Translations under genes and position numbers: made by a program
NCBI RefSeq assembly: GCF_003367175.1
Contig: NZ_QRGA01000003.1
Location: 372,681 to 436,680 of the forward strand
Direction: 5' to 3'
Length of the DNA stretch: 64,000 bases
From: Trinickia dinghuensis
Lineage (GTDB): Bacteria > Pseudomonadota > Gammaproteobacteria > Burkholderiales > Burkholderiaceae
Part shown: in pieces, positions 27,719 through 35,566 of the stretch
How the letters are laid out: each line of letters opens with the position of its first letter
Position numbering within the stretch: the first letter of the stretch is position 1
The notes under the pieces: generated by a model
The model's input: the letters and a program-made list of their open reading frames with translations, nothing else
Told to the model about the DNA's origin: nothing
Databases searched by the model: none

Positions 27719-29026
27719 TCAAACGCCGGCGGTGTTCGTCTCCGCCCCGGCCTCGACGGCGCGGCCGCCGCGACCGAGCGCCGCGCGCAGCTTCGAGCGG
27801 TCGAGCTCCTTCTCCCAAGCCGAGACGACGACCGTTGCCACGCCGTTGCCGACGATGTTCGTCAGCGCGCGGCACTCGCTCATGAAGCGGTCGATGCCGA
27901 GGATCAGCACCATGCCCGAGAGCGGAATCGTCGGCACGACGGCGAGCGTCGCCGCGAGGGTGATGAAGCCGGCGCCCGTCACGCCGCTCGCGCCCTTGGA
28001 CGTCAGCATCGCCACGGCGATCAGCGTGAGCTGCTGCATGAGCGTGAGATCGGTGTTCGTTGCTTGCGCGATGAACAGCACGGCCATCGTCATGTAGATG
28101 TTGGTGCCGTCGAGATTGAACGAGTAGCCCGTGGGCACCACGAGTCCGACGACCGAACGCGAGCAGCCGAGATTCTCGAGCTTGCCCATCAGTTGCGGCA
28201 GCGCGGCTTCCGACGAACTCGTGCCGAGCACGATCAGCATCTCTTCCTTGATGTAGGCGACGAAGCGGACGATGTTGAAGCCGACGAGGCGCGCGACAGT
28301 GCCGAGCACGACGAGCACGAACACGATCGAGGTCAGATAGAACGTGCCGATCAGCTTCATCAGCGGCAGCAGCGAGCCGAGGCCGTACTTGCCGATCGTG
28401 AAGGCCATCGCGCCGAAGGCGCCGATCGGCGCGAGCTTCGTCACGATGCGCACGATCCCGAACAGCACCTGCGAGAGGCTTTCGATGAACTCGGTGACGG
28501 GCTTGCCGCGTTCGCCGATCGTCGCGAGCACGCTGCCGAACAACAGGGCGATCAGCAGGATCTGGAGCACCTCCCCTTGAGCGAACGCATCGGCGATCGT
28601 GCTCGGGATGATGTGCATGAAGAAGTCGACCGCGCTCTGGCCGTGCGCCTTCGCCGCATACGAAGCCACGGCTTTGCCGTCGAGCGAGTGGACGTCGACG
28701 TTGAAACCCGCGCCCGGCTTCAGCACGTGCGTGGCGATGAGACCGAGCATGAGCGCGAAGGTCGAGATGACTTCGAAATAGAGCAGCGCCTTGCCGCCGA
28801 CGCGGCCGACCTTCTTCATGTCCTCCATGCCGGCGATGCCGGTGACGACCGTGCAGAAGATGATCGGACCGATGACCATCTTCACGAGCTTGATGAATGC
28901 GTCCCCGAACGGCTTCATGTCGATGGCGAGGGCGCTCGAGTAGTGCCCGAGCACGACGCCGGCGATGATCGCCGCGATGACCTGCAGATAGAGGATCTTA
29001 TAGAAGGGCTTCTTTAGAGGACGCAT
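27719..29026 (-). CDS. dctA: C4-dicarboxylate:cation symporter DctA
   Basis: A 435-residue DAACS-family transporter importing succinate, fumarate and malate. Diagnostic segments are [18 protein letters not shown] at the N terminus, the serine-rich reentrant loop [14 protein letters not shown] and [22 protein letters not shown]. It is followed on the same strand by dctB and dctD, so transporter and its two-component system are together. A sigma-54 promoter lies about 65 bases upstream, and GGGAG precedes the ATG. Confidence 0.97.
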   Translation of the reverse strand: MRPLKKPFYKILYLQVIAAIIAGVVLGHYSSALAIDMKPFGDAFIKLVKMVIGPIIFCTVVTGIAGMEDMKKVGRVGGKALLYFEVISTFALMLGLIATHVLKPGAGFNVDVHSLDGKAVASYAAKAHGQSAVDFFMHIIPSTIADAFAQGEVLQILLIALLFGSVLATIGERGKPVTEFIESLSQVLFGIVRIVTKLAPIGAFGAMAFTIGKYGLGSLLPLMKLIGTFYLTSIVFVLVVLGTVARLVGFNIVRFVAYIKEEMLIVLGTSSSEAALPQLMGKLENLGCSRSVVGLVVPTGYSFNLDGTNIYMTMAVLFIAQATNTDLTLMQQLTLIAVAMLTSKGASGVTGAGFITLAATLAVVPTIPLSGMVLILGIDRFMSECRALTNIVGNGVATVVVSAWEKELDRSKLRAALGRGGRAVEAGAETNTAGV

Positions 29027-29091
29027 CGGTTGTCTCCCAGCTTAGGAATGATTCGAGAGGCCAGGGCGACCGCTCGTGGGGTCCATCGATT

Positions 29092-29106
29092 GCAAGGTCG
29101 ATGCCA
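29092..29106 (-). promoter_or_regulatory. Sigma-54 promoter of dctA
   Basis: On the minus strand the element reads TGGCAT-CGACC-TTGC, with one mismatch to the -24/-12 consensus and correct spacing. The expected start is near 29080, about 54 bases before the dctA ATG. Upstream (29170-29191) there is a loose TCCAG-N12-CTGGA symmetry that could be part of a DctD site, but this is weak. Confidence 0.75.
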
Positions 29107-29263
29107 ATGCGCAACGTGACACAAGTCGTTAATTTTATTGAATTTTTAAAAGCAAAAGACTTTCATTCGTCCAGGTTCCCAGAAAGCTGGAGAATCGACG
29201 TCCAGCCGCCCGGACTCCTCAATCCGTCTGAATCTCAAGCCTTGTAGAGTCGAATTCAATTTA

Positions 29264-29309
29264 CGGGGGTACAAATAAGCATTGACAAGTGATTTATCGG
29301 GGGTACACT
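29264..29309 (+). promoter_or_regulatory. Direct repeats and promoter-like hexamers before brnT
   Basis: CGGGGGTACA occurs at 29264-29273 and again at 29298-29307, 34 bases apart. Between and over them lie TTGACA (29282-29287) and TACACT (29304-29309) with a 16-base spacer. The repeats could be a BrnA operator. They also resemble the GGGTAC arm-type repeats often seen next to P4-like integrases. If the promoter is real, transcription would begin at about the brnT start codon, so either the message is nearly leaderless or another promoter is used. Confidence 0.4.
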
Positions 29310-29311
29310 AT

Positions 29312-29581
29312 TTGCTGGACATCTCGTACGATCCAAGCAAGAGCCGAGCAAACGTCATCGATCGAGGACTATCGTTCGAGGCAGCGCGTGACTTCGAAAT
29401 GGCCGACGCATTGATAGTGGAAGACGGTCGAAGGGAGTATCCGGAACGACGGTTCCAGGCGCTCGGCTATATCGACGATCGGTTGCACATGCTGGTATTT
29501 ACGCCTCGCGACGGTAAGGTGCACGTCATCAGTCTGCGCAAGGCGAACCAGCGAGAAATCAGGCGATATGAGGCGATATGA
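29312..29581 (+). CDS. brnT: BrnT family toxin
   Basis: Toxin of the BrnT/BrnA type II system, a RelE-fold ribonuclease that inhibits translation. The sequence ISYDPSKSRANVIDRGLSFEAARDFE at the N terminus and VISLRKANQREIRRYEAI at the C terminus match the family. Length from the TTG at 29312 is 89 residues, which puts the conserved DP-x-K motif at the usual position; a TTG at 29282 would add ten residues. The last four bases overlap the brnA start (ATGA). It is probably functional, as no break is visible. Confidence 0.8.
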   Translation: MLDISYDPSKSRANVIDRGLSFEAARDFEMADALIVEDGRREYPERRFQALGYIDDRLHMLVFTPRDGKVHVISLRKANQREIRRYEAI

Positions 29582-29868
29582 GCAAGCGAAAAGTGAATGA
29601 GCCAGCAGATGACAATCCCGCTTGGAGCGAGGCGGAGTTCACCCGAGCGCGCCCGGCGGAAGCGGTACTGCCCGAACTGTTCGGTCAGCCTGCCGCCGAA
29701 CAAATGCTGAAGCGCCGCGGACGCCCCAAATCTGCGGACGCAAAAATCGCGCTGAAGTTACGAATCGATCCCGATGTCGTCGCAGCCTATAGAGCGCAAG
29801 GCGCTGGCTGGCAAACTCGCATCAACGACGCACTACGCGATTACGCGAAATCGCACGGGTTGCTTTAA
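29578..29868 (+). CDS. brnA: BrnA family antitoxin
   Basis: A 96-residue antitoxin. The N-terminal half (NPAWSEAEFTRARPAEAVLPELF) is the toxin-wrapping part, and the C-terminal half (KIALKLRIDPDVVAAYRAQGAGWQTRINDALRDYAKSHGLL) is a ribbon-helix-helix DNA-binding domain. It is translationally coupled to brnT. Together they form a complete pair, lying just left of the transposon remnant. Confidence 0.85.
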   Translation: MSKRKVNEPADDNPAWSEAEFTRARPAEAVLPELFGQPAAEQMLKRRGRPKSADAKIALKLRIDPDVVAAYRAQGAGWQTRINDALRDYAKSHGLL

Positions 29869-29904
29869 GCCGTCGATTGAAGCAAAAACGCGGCGGCCCT
29901 AAGG

Positions 29905-29927
29905 CGAACGCCTCAAACCACGCCTTC
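29905..29927. repeat. Left copy of a 23-bp direct repeat matching the lipA 3' end
   Basis: These 23 bases are identical to 32050-32072, which contain the last codons and stop of lipA. They flank the Tni remnant. A 5-bp duplication would be expected from simple Tni transposition, so a 23-bp direct repeat suggests site-specific integration or a later rearrangement at the lipA 3' end. Confidence 0.7.
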
Positions 29928-30127
29928 TACTAACAATTACATCGCTCTTTTGTACTGGCCGAGATGCATCGCACCATGCCGGCCGACCTCCTGGCGGCCT
30001 GCTACCGGGACGAATGGCACCGAGCGGCCTTGATCCCGACCCTATGGTACCTAGTCTGGACGCATCAAATCGGCGCCAACCTGGACGAGACGCTGACCAT
30101 GGCTTCACCGATCTGGAGCCTCGGCGT

Positions 30128-31283
30128 ATGAACACCCTGACCCAAATGTCCTTCATTCCGGGAACCGAGGTGCTGTTCCTCGGCCGTCCGCACCGCATCG
30201 CGCAGGCCGTGGATTTCGACGAGGTGCTGCTGCGCGACCTCGAAACCAAGCAAGTGGTGCGCGCGAAGCTCATCGACCTTCAAATCGTTCAGCCCACGTC
30301 CGTGAGGCCCCGGCCGGACTTACTGTCGATCGAGGAATCCGACTGGTCGGAGGCCGAACGCCGCGAAGCGATCATCCGGCCGCTGCTCGCCCAGCACGGG
30401 CGCAAGCGCGACGACGTCGTGGCGCGCGCCGCAGAGTTCGGGCTGCACGCGAACACCCTATACAAATCGCTCAAGGCCTACGAGTCCGCGGGGCTCATGA
30501 CCGCCCTGCTCCCCAAGCAGCAACGCAAGGACAAGGCCGCAACCAAGCTTCAGGCAGAGATCGAGGCGATCATCGAAGACGTCATCAAGACGGAATACCT
30601 GACGACGCAGAAGAAATCGAAGCAGTGGGTCTGCAACGAGGTGAGGCGCCGCTGCAGTGCCGCCGATGGCGATGTACCGCAAGGCCATCTTCGGCGACGA
30701 GCGCCAGCCCGGCGTCGGCCTGCCGGCGCGCATCCAGGACGAGGACCGGCTTCGGCTCGACCTGATGCCGTTCGAGGAACGGACCGTCCAGGACTACGGC
30801 GTCGTGATCGACGATATCCACTACTACAGCGACGTGCTGCGCCGCTGGATCAATGCGCCGGACCCGCAAAAGCCGAAGTACAAGCGCAAGCTCATGTTCC
30901 GCCGTGACCCGCGCGACATCAGCGCGATCTGGTTCTACGACCCGGAACTCGGCCAATACTTCACGATCCCGTACCGGGACACGTCGCACCCGCCCATCAG
31001 CGTGTGGGAACTGCGCGAAGCGAAGAAGGCGCTTGAAGATCAGGGGCGGCAGCACCTCGACGAGCGCGCCATCTTCGATGCCTACGAGCGCATGCGCGAA
31101 ATCGAGCGCTCGGCACAGGCGAACACGACTGCGGCACGCCGCGCCCAGCAGCGGCGGAAGCTGGGGCTCGCCGCGCCGAAGCCACGGGGTAGCGCCACGC
31201 CCCCGATCGCACTGGCAGACGAAGTTCCGCCTGCGAACCCAGCGAGTATCCAGCCCTTCGACGAATTGGACGACATGGCATGA
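30128..31283 (+). pseudogene. tniA: TniA/TnsB-type transposase, internally deleted
   Basis: DDE transposase of Tn5053/Tn402 and Tn7-like elements. The N-terminal part (30128 to about 30655) reads MNTLTQMSFIPGTEVLFLGR through QWVCNEVRRRC and includes the first helix-turn-helix region. The C-terminal part begins near 30660 in another frame with MAMYRKAIFGDERQPG and runs through the Mu-C-type domain (VQDYGVVIDDIHYYSDVLRRWINAPDP). The whole integrase core with its DDE residues, about 300 residues, is missing, and the frames do not match, so it is dead. Its stop overlaps the tniB start. Confidence 0.8.
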
Positions 31284-31852
31284 GCGTCGACCACCTGAAC
31301 GAGGCGACCGCCAGATTGCTCGACCCCGACGACGCGGCGCGCATCGAGCGCATCCGCTCGCCGCGCTGGATAGGCCACCCGCGCGCCAAAGAGGTGCTGG
31401 CCAAGCTCGAGGATCTGCTGACTTACCCGAAGTCGCACCGTATGCCGAACCCGCTGATCGTCGGCGACACTAACAACGGCAAGACCATGCTGATCGAGCG
31501 CTTCTGCTCCCAGCATCCCGCCGACGACAACCCCGGCGGAGACGGCGTGATCGTTCCCGTGTTGTCGATCCAGGCACCGCCGGTCCCGGACGAGGGGCGC
31601 TTCTACAACGCCATCCTCGAGTTGCTGTTCGCGCCGTATAAGCCGAACGACCGAGTCGACAAGAAGCAGCTTCAGGTCGTCAAGCTGCTGCGCTACGTCG
31701 GCCTCAAGATACTGATCATCGACGAGATCCACCATGTCCTCGCCGGCAACCTGAACCGGCAGCGCGCGTTCCTAAACGTGCTTAAGTTCCTCGGCAACGA
31801 ACTGCAGGTCCCCATCGTCGCCGCCGGCACGCGCGACGCCTTCCGCGCGCTT
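31280..31852 (+). pseudogene. tniB: TniB/TnsC-type AAA ATPase, truncated at the 3' end
   Basis: Target-selection ATPase that works with TniA. The 5' part is intact: MSVDHLNEATARLLDPDD, Walker A GDTNNGKT at residues 62-69, and Walker B LKILIIDEIHH near 142-151. Recognisable TniB sequence stops at AAGTRDAFRAL (about residue 191, base 31852). The frame then runs through the reverse strand of an IS fragment to a stop at 32021-32023, giving a chimeric tail. Roughly the last 100 residues are lost. Confidence 0.8.
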
Positions 31853-31960
31853 GAGCGCATCCATGATCTGGCTATCCGTAAACTTCGACTTCTTCATTGC
31901 GTAGAACTCCCTTTGCTGGAAATTCTACTTCTGATCCCGCTTACTCGACGGGGGTATTAC
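31853..31960 (-). mobile_element. Fragment of an IS3-family element (start of orfA)
   Basis: On the minus strand an ATG at 31897 begins MKKSKFTDSQIMDAL, the typical first residues of OrfA of IS3-family (IS407-like) elements, with AAGGGAG and a leader sequence upstream as in these elements. The frame ends after about 15 codons, at the junction with tniB. Only the left end of the IS remains; the exact right boundary is uncertain. Confidence 0.65.
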
Positions 31961-31982
31961 CGTCCGCGTCACCCCATCCCCC

Positions 31983-32048
31983 AGTCGCTTTTATCGTTGC
32001 GTAGTCGCGCCGATCGTTGTTAAGTCGCGTTAATCGTTGGAAATGTCA
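31983..32048. repeat. Three tandem 20-bp-period repeats at the transposon right end
   Basis: Units AGTCGCTTTTATCGTTG (31983-31999), AGTCGCGCCGATCGTTG (32003-32019) and AGTCGCGTTAATCGTTG (32023-32039) are spaced exactly 20 bases apart and followed by GAAATGTCA. Read inward, the end begins TGACATTTC. Such end arrays are the binding sites of TniA/TnsB transposases. The last unit ends 10 bases before the copied lipA 3' segment. Confidence 0.75.
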
Positions 32049-32049
32049 C

Positions 32050-32072
32050 CGAACGCCTCAAACCACGCCTTC
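32050..32072. repeat. Right copy of the 23-bp direct repeat, within the lipA 3' end
   Basis: Identical to 29905-29927. It covers the lipA stop codon (32058-32060), four codons before it and eight bases beyond. This is the native copy, since it belongs to the intact lipA gene. Confidence 0.7.
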
Positions 32073-33065
32073 GACGCCTGCGTCGTGCGCTTGTTGATCG
32101 GCGTGATAGCTCGAGCGCACCATCGCGCCCACGGCCGCGTGCGTGAAGCCCATCTTGTAGGCCTCTTCCTCGTACATCTTGAACGTGTCGGGATGCACGT
32201 ACGACCGCACGGGCAGGTGATGCTCGGACGGCTGCAGATACTGGCCGATCGTCAGCATGTCGACGTCGTGCGCACGCAGATCGCGCATCACTTGCAGAAT
32301 CTCTTCTTCCGTCTCGCCCAGGCCCACCATGATGCCCGACTTCGTCGGGACGTCCGGATGCAGCGCCTTGAAGTCCTTGAGCAGCTTCAGCGAGTGCGCA
32401 TAGTCCGATCCGGGGCGCGCTTCCTTGTACAGACGCGGCACCGTTTCGAGGTTGTGGTTCATGACGTCGGGCGGCGCGGCGTTCAAAATCTCCAGCGCGC
32501 GGTCGAGACGGCCGCGGAAATCCGGCGTGAGAATTTCGATGCGCGTTGCAGGCGAATGCTCGCGAACCTGCCGAATGCATTCGACGAAATGCCCCGCTCC
32601 GCCGTCGCGCAAGTCGTCGCGGTCGACGCTCGTGATGACGACGTACTTGAGCTTGAGCGCCGCGATCGTGCGCGCAAGATTGCCCGGCTCTTCCGTGTCG
32701 AGCGGATCGGGACGGCCGTGGCCGACGTCGCAGAACGGGCAGCGGCGCGTGCACTTGTCGCCCATGATCATGAACGTGGCCGTGCCCTTGCCGAAACATT
32801 CGCCGATGTTCGGGCAGCTCGCCTCTTCGCACACCGTATGCAGGTTGTGCTCGCGCAGGATCTGCTTGATTTCGGAGAAACGCGAATTGCCCGTCGCCGC
32901 CCTCACCCGGATCCAATCGGGCTTTTTCAGCTTCTCGATCGGCACGATCTTGATCGGGATGCGCGCCGTCTTCGCCTGCGCCTTTTGCTTGGCGGTGGCA
33001 TCGTATGGCGTTGCGGACTGCGGCGCGTCGGGAGCGCCGCTCGGGGAAGCGGTAACGTCAGTCAT
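32058..33065 (-). CDS. lipA: Lipoyl synthase
   Basis: Radical-SAM enzyme that inserts two sulfurs into octanoyl groups to form lipoate. The 335-residue protein has the auxiliary cluster cysteines 79, 84 and 90 ([12 protein letters not shown]), the radical-SAM motif CTRRCPFC with cysteines 105, 109 and 112, and the C-terminal RSSYHAD. It overlaps lipB by eight bases on the same strand. An insertion abuts its stop codon without changing the protein. Confidence 0.97.
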   Translation of the reverse strand: MTDVTASPSGAPDAPQSATPYDATAKQKAQAKTARIPIKIVPIEKLKKPDWIRVRAATGNSRFSEIKQILREHNLHTVCEEASCPNIGECFGKGTATFMIMGDKCTRRCPFCDVGHGRPDPLDTEEPGNLARTIAALKLKYVVITSVDRDDLRDGGAGHFVECIRQVREHSPATRIEILTPDFRGRLDRALEILNAAPPDVMNHNLETVPRLYKEARPGSDYAHSLKLLKDFKALHPDVPTKSGIMVGLGETEEEILQVMRDLRAHDVDMLTIGQYLQPSEHHLPVRSYVHPDTFKMYEEEAYKMGFTHAAVGAMVRSSYHADQQAHDAGVEGVV

Positions 33066-33849
33066 TCGGTGATCCAGTCGATGAGCGTGCGCGCAGCGCG
33101 CCGCCGAGGTTCGCGGCGAGGCTTGCCGCCAGGGTTTCGGCCACTTCGTTCCAGCCGGCGGCGACGCCGAGCGTCGCCATGTCGACCGTCTCCAGCCCCG
33201 CGTAGCCGCAAGGGTTGATCGCGAGAAACGGCCGCAAGTCCATCTTCACGTTCAGGCTCACGCCGTGATAGCTGCATCCGTTGCGGATTTTCAGGCCGAG
33301 CGCGGCGATCTTCGCGCCCTCGTGCCCGAGCGCCCCCTCTCCCGGCGCTACGTAGATGCCGGGCGCACCGGGCCGGCGCTCGCCGACGAGATTATACGCC
33401 GCGAGGGTGTCGATCACGCCTTGCTCGATCAGCGTGACCATTTCGCGCACCATCAGCTTGCGCCGGCGCAAATCGAGCAGCAGGTAGGCAACGACCTGCC
33501 CCGGGCCGTGATACGTGATCTGCCCGCCTCGATCGACTTTCACGAGCGGAATGGCTGGATCGGCCGCGAGCAGATGGGCGGGATCGCCGGCTTGGCCGAG
33601 CGTGAAAACGGACGGATGTTCGACGAGCCAGATTTCGTCGGGCGTTTCGGCGGTGCGCGAATCGGTGAAGGCACGCATCGTGTCGAAGCTGACGTCGTAG
33701 GGCTCAAGCCCTCGCCACCGGACGATCGGAGCCAAATCCGCGGCCGTCGCATCGAGCACGGCGGCACCGTTTGAAACCGCGTCCGGCGACGCCGCGTTCG
33801 AGGAAGACGGTAGCGCGGACACGGACGAAAGAGACGATGCGGCACACAT
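33058..33849 (-). CDS. lipB: Lipoyl(octanoyl) transferase
   Basis: Transfers octanoate from ACP to lipoyl domains of 2-oxoacid dehydrogenases and the glycine cleavage system. The 263-residue protein has [19 protein letters not shown] near residue 107 and the catalytic lysine and cysteine at about 180 and 192 in [20 protein letters not shown] low-complexity N-terminal stretch of about 40 residues precedes the domain. The start at 33849 is the ATG before MCAASSLSS; a longer frame exists but has no support. Confidence 0.95.
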   Translation of the reverse strand: MCAASSLSSVSALPSSSNAASPDAVSNGAAVLDATAADLAPIVRWRGLEPYDVSFDTMRAFTDSRTAETPDEIWLVEHPSVFTLGQAGDPAHLLAADPAIPLVKVDRGGQITYHGPGQVVAYLLLDLRRRKLMVREMVTLIEQGVIDTLAAYNLVGERRPGAPGIYVAPGEGALGHEGAKIAALGLKIRNGCSYHGVSLNVKMDLRPFLAINPCGYAGLETVDMATLGVAAGWNEVAETLAASLAANLGGALRARSSTGSPND

Positions 33850-33978
33850 GATGGCCGCCAGTTTACCGGAATCGGGCCCGGCTCGCCCGGGCCGGCCTTG
33901 GATCGCTCGCGCGAAATCAAGGCCGGGCCCGTCGACCGACAAACGAGGGAACGCGTCCGAAGGAACGCGTTTCTCGGC

Positions 33979-34302
33979 TCAGACCGTCCGCCACCCGCCC
34001 CAGCGCGTCGCCCACCAGTCGGACAAAGATCGGGCCAGATCCGCCAGCACCGCCGCACGCGAGAGCGGCGCGACGAACGCGACACAAGCCGTGCCCGGGC
34101 CTTCCGTGCTGAGCCAGAGCCGCTCCCCGGGCCGCAGGCGCAACGAGCGGCCGGGCTCGAGCCAGTAATCCTCGACATCGTTGCTGCGAGTGACCCACAC
34201 CGGCGCGCCGCGCACAGCCAAACGCGTGCTGTGGGCCACCATCATCGGCATCGTTTCGCCAGGCGCGATTTCGAACGTGATACTTGAGGAAATTTGTCTC
34301 AT
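33979..34302 (-). CDS. DUF2917 protein
   Basis: A 107-residue protein with a central cupin-like stretch (RLAVRGAPVWVTRSNDVEDYWLEPGRSLRLRPGERLWLSTEG) characteristic of DUF2917. No catalytic residues are evident. It is divergent from a LysR regulator, and the two share a 128-base control region with a perfect palindrome, so the regulator probably controls this gene. The ATG at 34302 has GGGTGGA upstream. The function of the family is unknown. Confidence 0.8.
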   Translation of the reverse strand: MRQISSSITFEIAPGETMPMMVAHSTRLAVRGAPVWVTRSNDVEDYWLEPGRSLRLRPGERLWLSTEGPGTACVAFVAPLSRAAVLADLARSLSDWWATRWGGWRTV

Positions 34303-34373
34303 GATCGTTCCACCCAAAAAGTGCTTCGTGGCTAGAATCCTAGGCAAGACAAGCCATTCGGCAAAACGATCAA

Positions 34374-34393
34374 TTCTCACGCTTATGTGAGAA
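34374..34393. promoter_or_regulatory. LysR-type operator palindrome
   Basis: TTCTCACGCTTATGTGAGAA is a perfect inverted repeat (7-bp arms, 6-base centre) and contains the T-N11-A core of LysR boxes. It lies 37 bases before the LysR start and 72 before the divergent DUF2917 gene, in the position expected for a shared regulatory site. Confidence 0.65.
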
Positions 34394-34430
34394 AAATTAA
34401 CAATGCTCAACAACGGCTTCGAGGGTACCG

Positions 34431-35300
34431 GTGAATCTACGACAACTGCCCGCGCTCAACGCCTTGAGAACGTTCGAGGCCGCCGCGCGCCATGAAAGCT
34501 TCTCGCGCGCGGCCGACGAATTGTTCGTCACGCACGGCGCCGTCAGCCATCAGATCCGGGCGCTCGAGGACGCACTCGGCACGCCCCTATTCTTGCGCGA
34601 GGGCAAGCGTGTCCGCCTGACCGACGTCGGCTGCCGCTATGCCAAGGACGTGCGCGCCGCGCTGATGGCCCTGGCGGACGCTACGCGCGAGGTACGCGAG
34701 GGCCAGCGCGCGCGCCGGCTCGTCGTTTCGTCGTCGTCCTCGTTCTCCGCGCGCTGGATCACGCCGCGGATCGGCGGCTTCATCGAGCGGCACCCGGAGA
34801 TCGATCTGGAGTTGTTGTCGACGAACACCTTGACCGATTTCACCCGCGAGGACGTCGACGTCGCCATTCGTTTCGGCGCCGGCCCCTATCCCGAGCTGCA
34901 CGCCGAGCCGCTGTTGGATGAAGTGGCATTCCCCGTTTGCGCGCCGACGTTCAACGGCGGCGCGCTGCCGACAACGCCGGCCGAGCTGGCGGCATCGTCG
35001 CGGCTGCTGCGCTCGGACGATCAGATGTGGCGCGTTTGGTTCGAGGCGGCCGGCGTCGGCAACGTGCCCGAGCCGCGGCGCGGCGTGCTGTATCAGGATT
35101 CGTCGAATTTGCTGCAGGCCGCGGTGGACGGACAAGGCATCGCGCTCGTGCGCTTGTTCGAGATCGACGCGCGAAGCGCGTCGTCTCACTGGTTCGTCTG
35201 CCCGCAGCCGCTCCTGGCGAGTGCGCGGGTTCAGGCGTTCCGGATCTGGCTGATGGAAGAAGTGGAGCGCTTTCGCGCGCAGTTCACAGTACGACCTTGA
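34431..35300 (+). CDS. LysR-family transcriptional regulator (GcvA-like)
   Basis: A 289-residue LTTR with the N-terminal winged helix-turn-helix (LNALRTFEAAARHESFSRAADELFVTHGAVSHQIRALEDALG) and a substrate-binding domain with SFSARWITPRIGGFIERHPEIDLEL. The sequence is of the GcvA subgroup, but no glycine-cleavage gene is near, so its effector is not known. Start is a GTG at 34431 with GAGG upstream. Its 3' end overlaps ybeD by 17 bases. Confidence 0.85.
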   Translation: MNLRQLPALNALRTFEAAARHESFSRAADELFVTHGAVSHQIRALEDALGTPLFLREGKRVRLTDVGCRYAKDVRAALMALADATREVREGQRARRLVVSSSSSFSARWITPRIGGFIERHPEIDLELLSTNTLTDFTREDVDVAIRFGAGPYPELHAEPLLDEVAFPVCAPTFNGGALPTTPAELAASSRLLRSDDQMWRVWFEAAGVGNVPEPRRGVLYQDSSNLLQAAVDGQGIALVRLFEIDARSASSHWFVCPQPLLASARVQAFRIWLMEEVERFRAQFTVRP

Positions 35301-35553
35301 CCATCGGATGCCCCGTGAGGGCCCGATAGATGTCGTCGAGCTGTTCGCGGCTTTGCGCGCGCACCGTCACGGTCAGGCCCGTGTAGTTGCCGCCGCTCGA
35401 GGGCCGGATTTCGACGCGCGAAGCGTCGAATTCCGGATCGAATTGCCGCACGACGGTCGCGATCGTCTCGATGAAGTCGGGATGTGCCTTGCCCATGACT
35501 TTGATCGGAAAGTCGCAAGGAAACTCGAATAAGGACTCGTTCACCGGGCTCAT
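35284..35553 (-). CDS. ybeD: YbeD/DUF493 family protein
   Basis: An 89-residue ferredoxin-like fold protein (VNESLFEFPCDFPIKVMGKAHPDF and SGGNYTGLTVTVRAQSREQLDDIYRALTGHPMVKVVL). Its place between dacA and lipB is conserved in many proteobacteria. The function is unknown; a regulatory role in lipoate metabolism has been suggested from context. It follows dacA by 13 bases. Confidence 0.93.
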   Translation of the reverse strand: MSPVNESLFEFPCDFPIKVMGKAHPDFIETIATVVRQFDPEFDASRVEIRPSSGGNYTGLTVTVRAQSREQLDDIYRALTGHPMVKVVL

Positions 35554-35566
35554 GATCGCGCCTCCG

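Larger units (their letters stand above)
29905..32072 (+). mobile_element. Degenerate Tni/Tn7-like transposon remnant inserted beside lipA
   Basis: The segment between the two 23-bp repeats holds a broken tniA, a truncated tniB, an IS3-type fragment and a terminal array of 20-bp-period repeats. No TniQ/TnsD, resolvase or integrase remains, and no matching left-end repeat array was found, so the element cannot move by itself. The base sequence from 29928 to 30127 shows no gene. Insertion left the lipA reading frame intact. Confidence 0.7.

Noticed and set aside
29928-30127. Left-end repeats of the Tni element
   Set aside because: I looked for inverted copies of AGTCGC-N5-ATCGTTG and a TGACATTTC terminus here. 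Only a loose similarity near 29930-29947 was found, too weak to report.
31983-32039. Possible short CRISPR array (three regular repeats)
   Set aside because: The period is only 20 bases, with three-base gaps between units, so there are no spacers. The location at a tniA/tniB element end fits transposase-binding sites instead.
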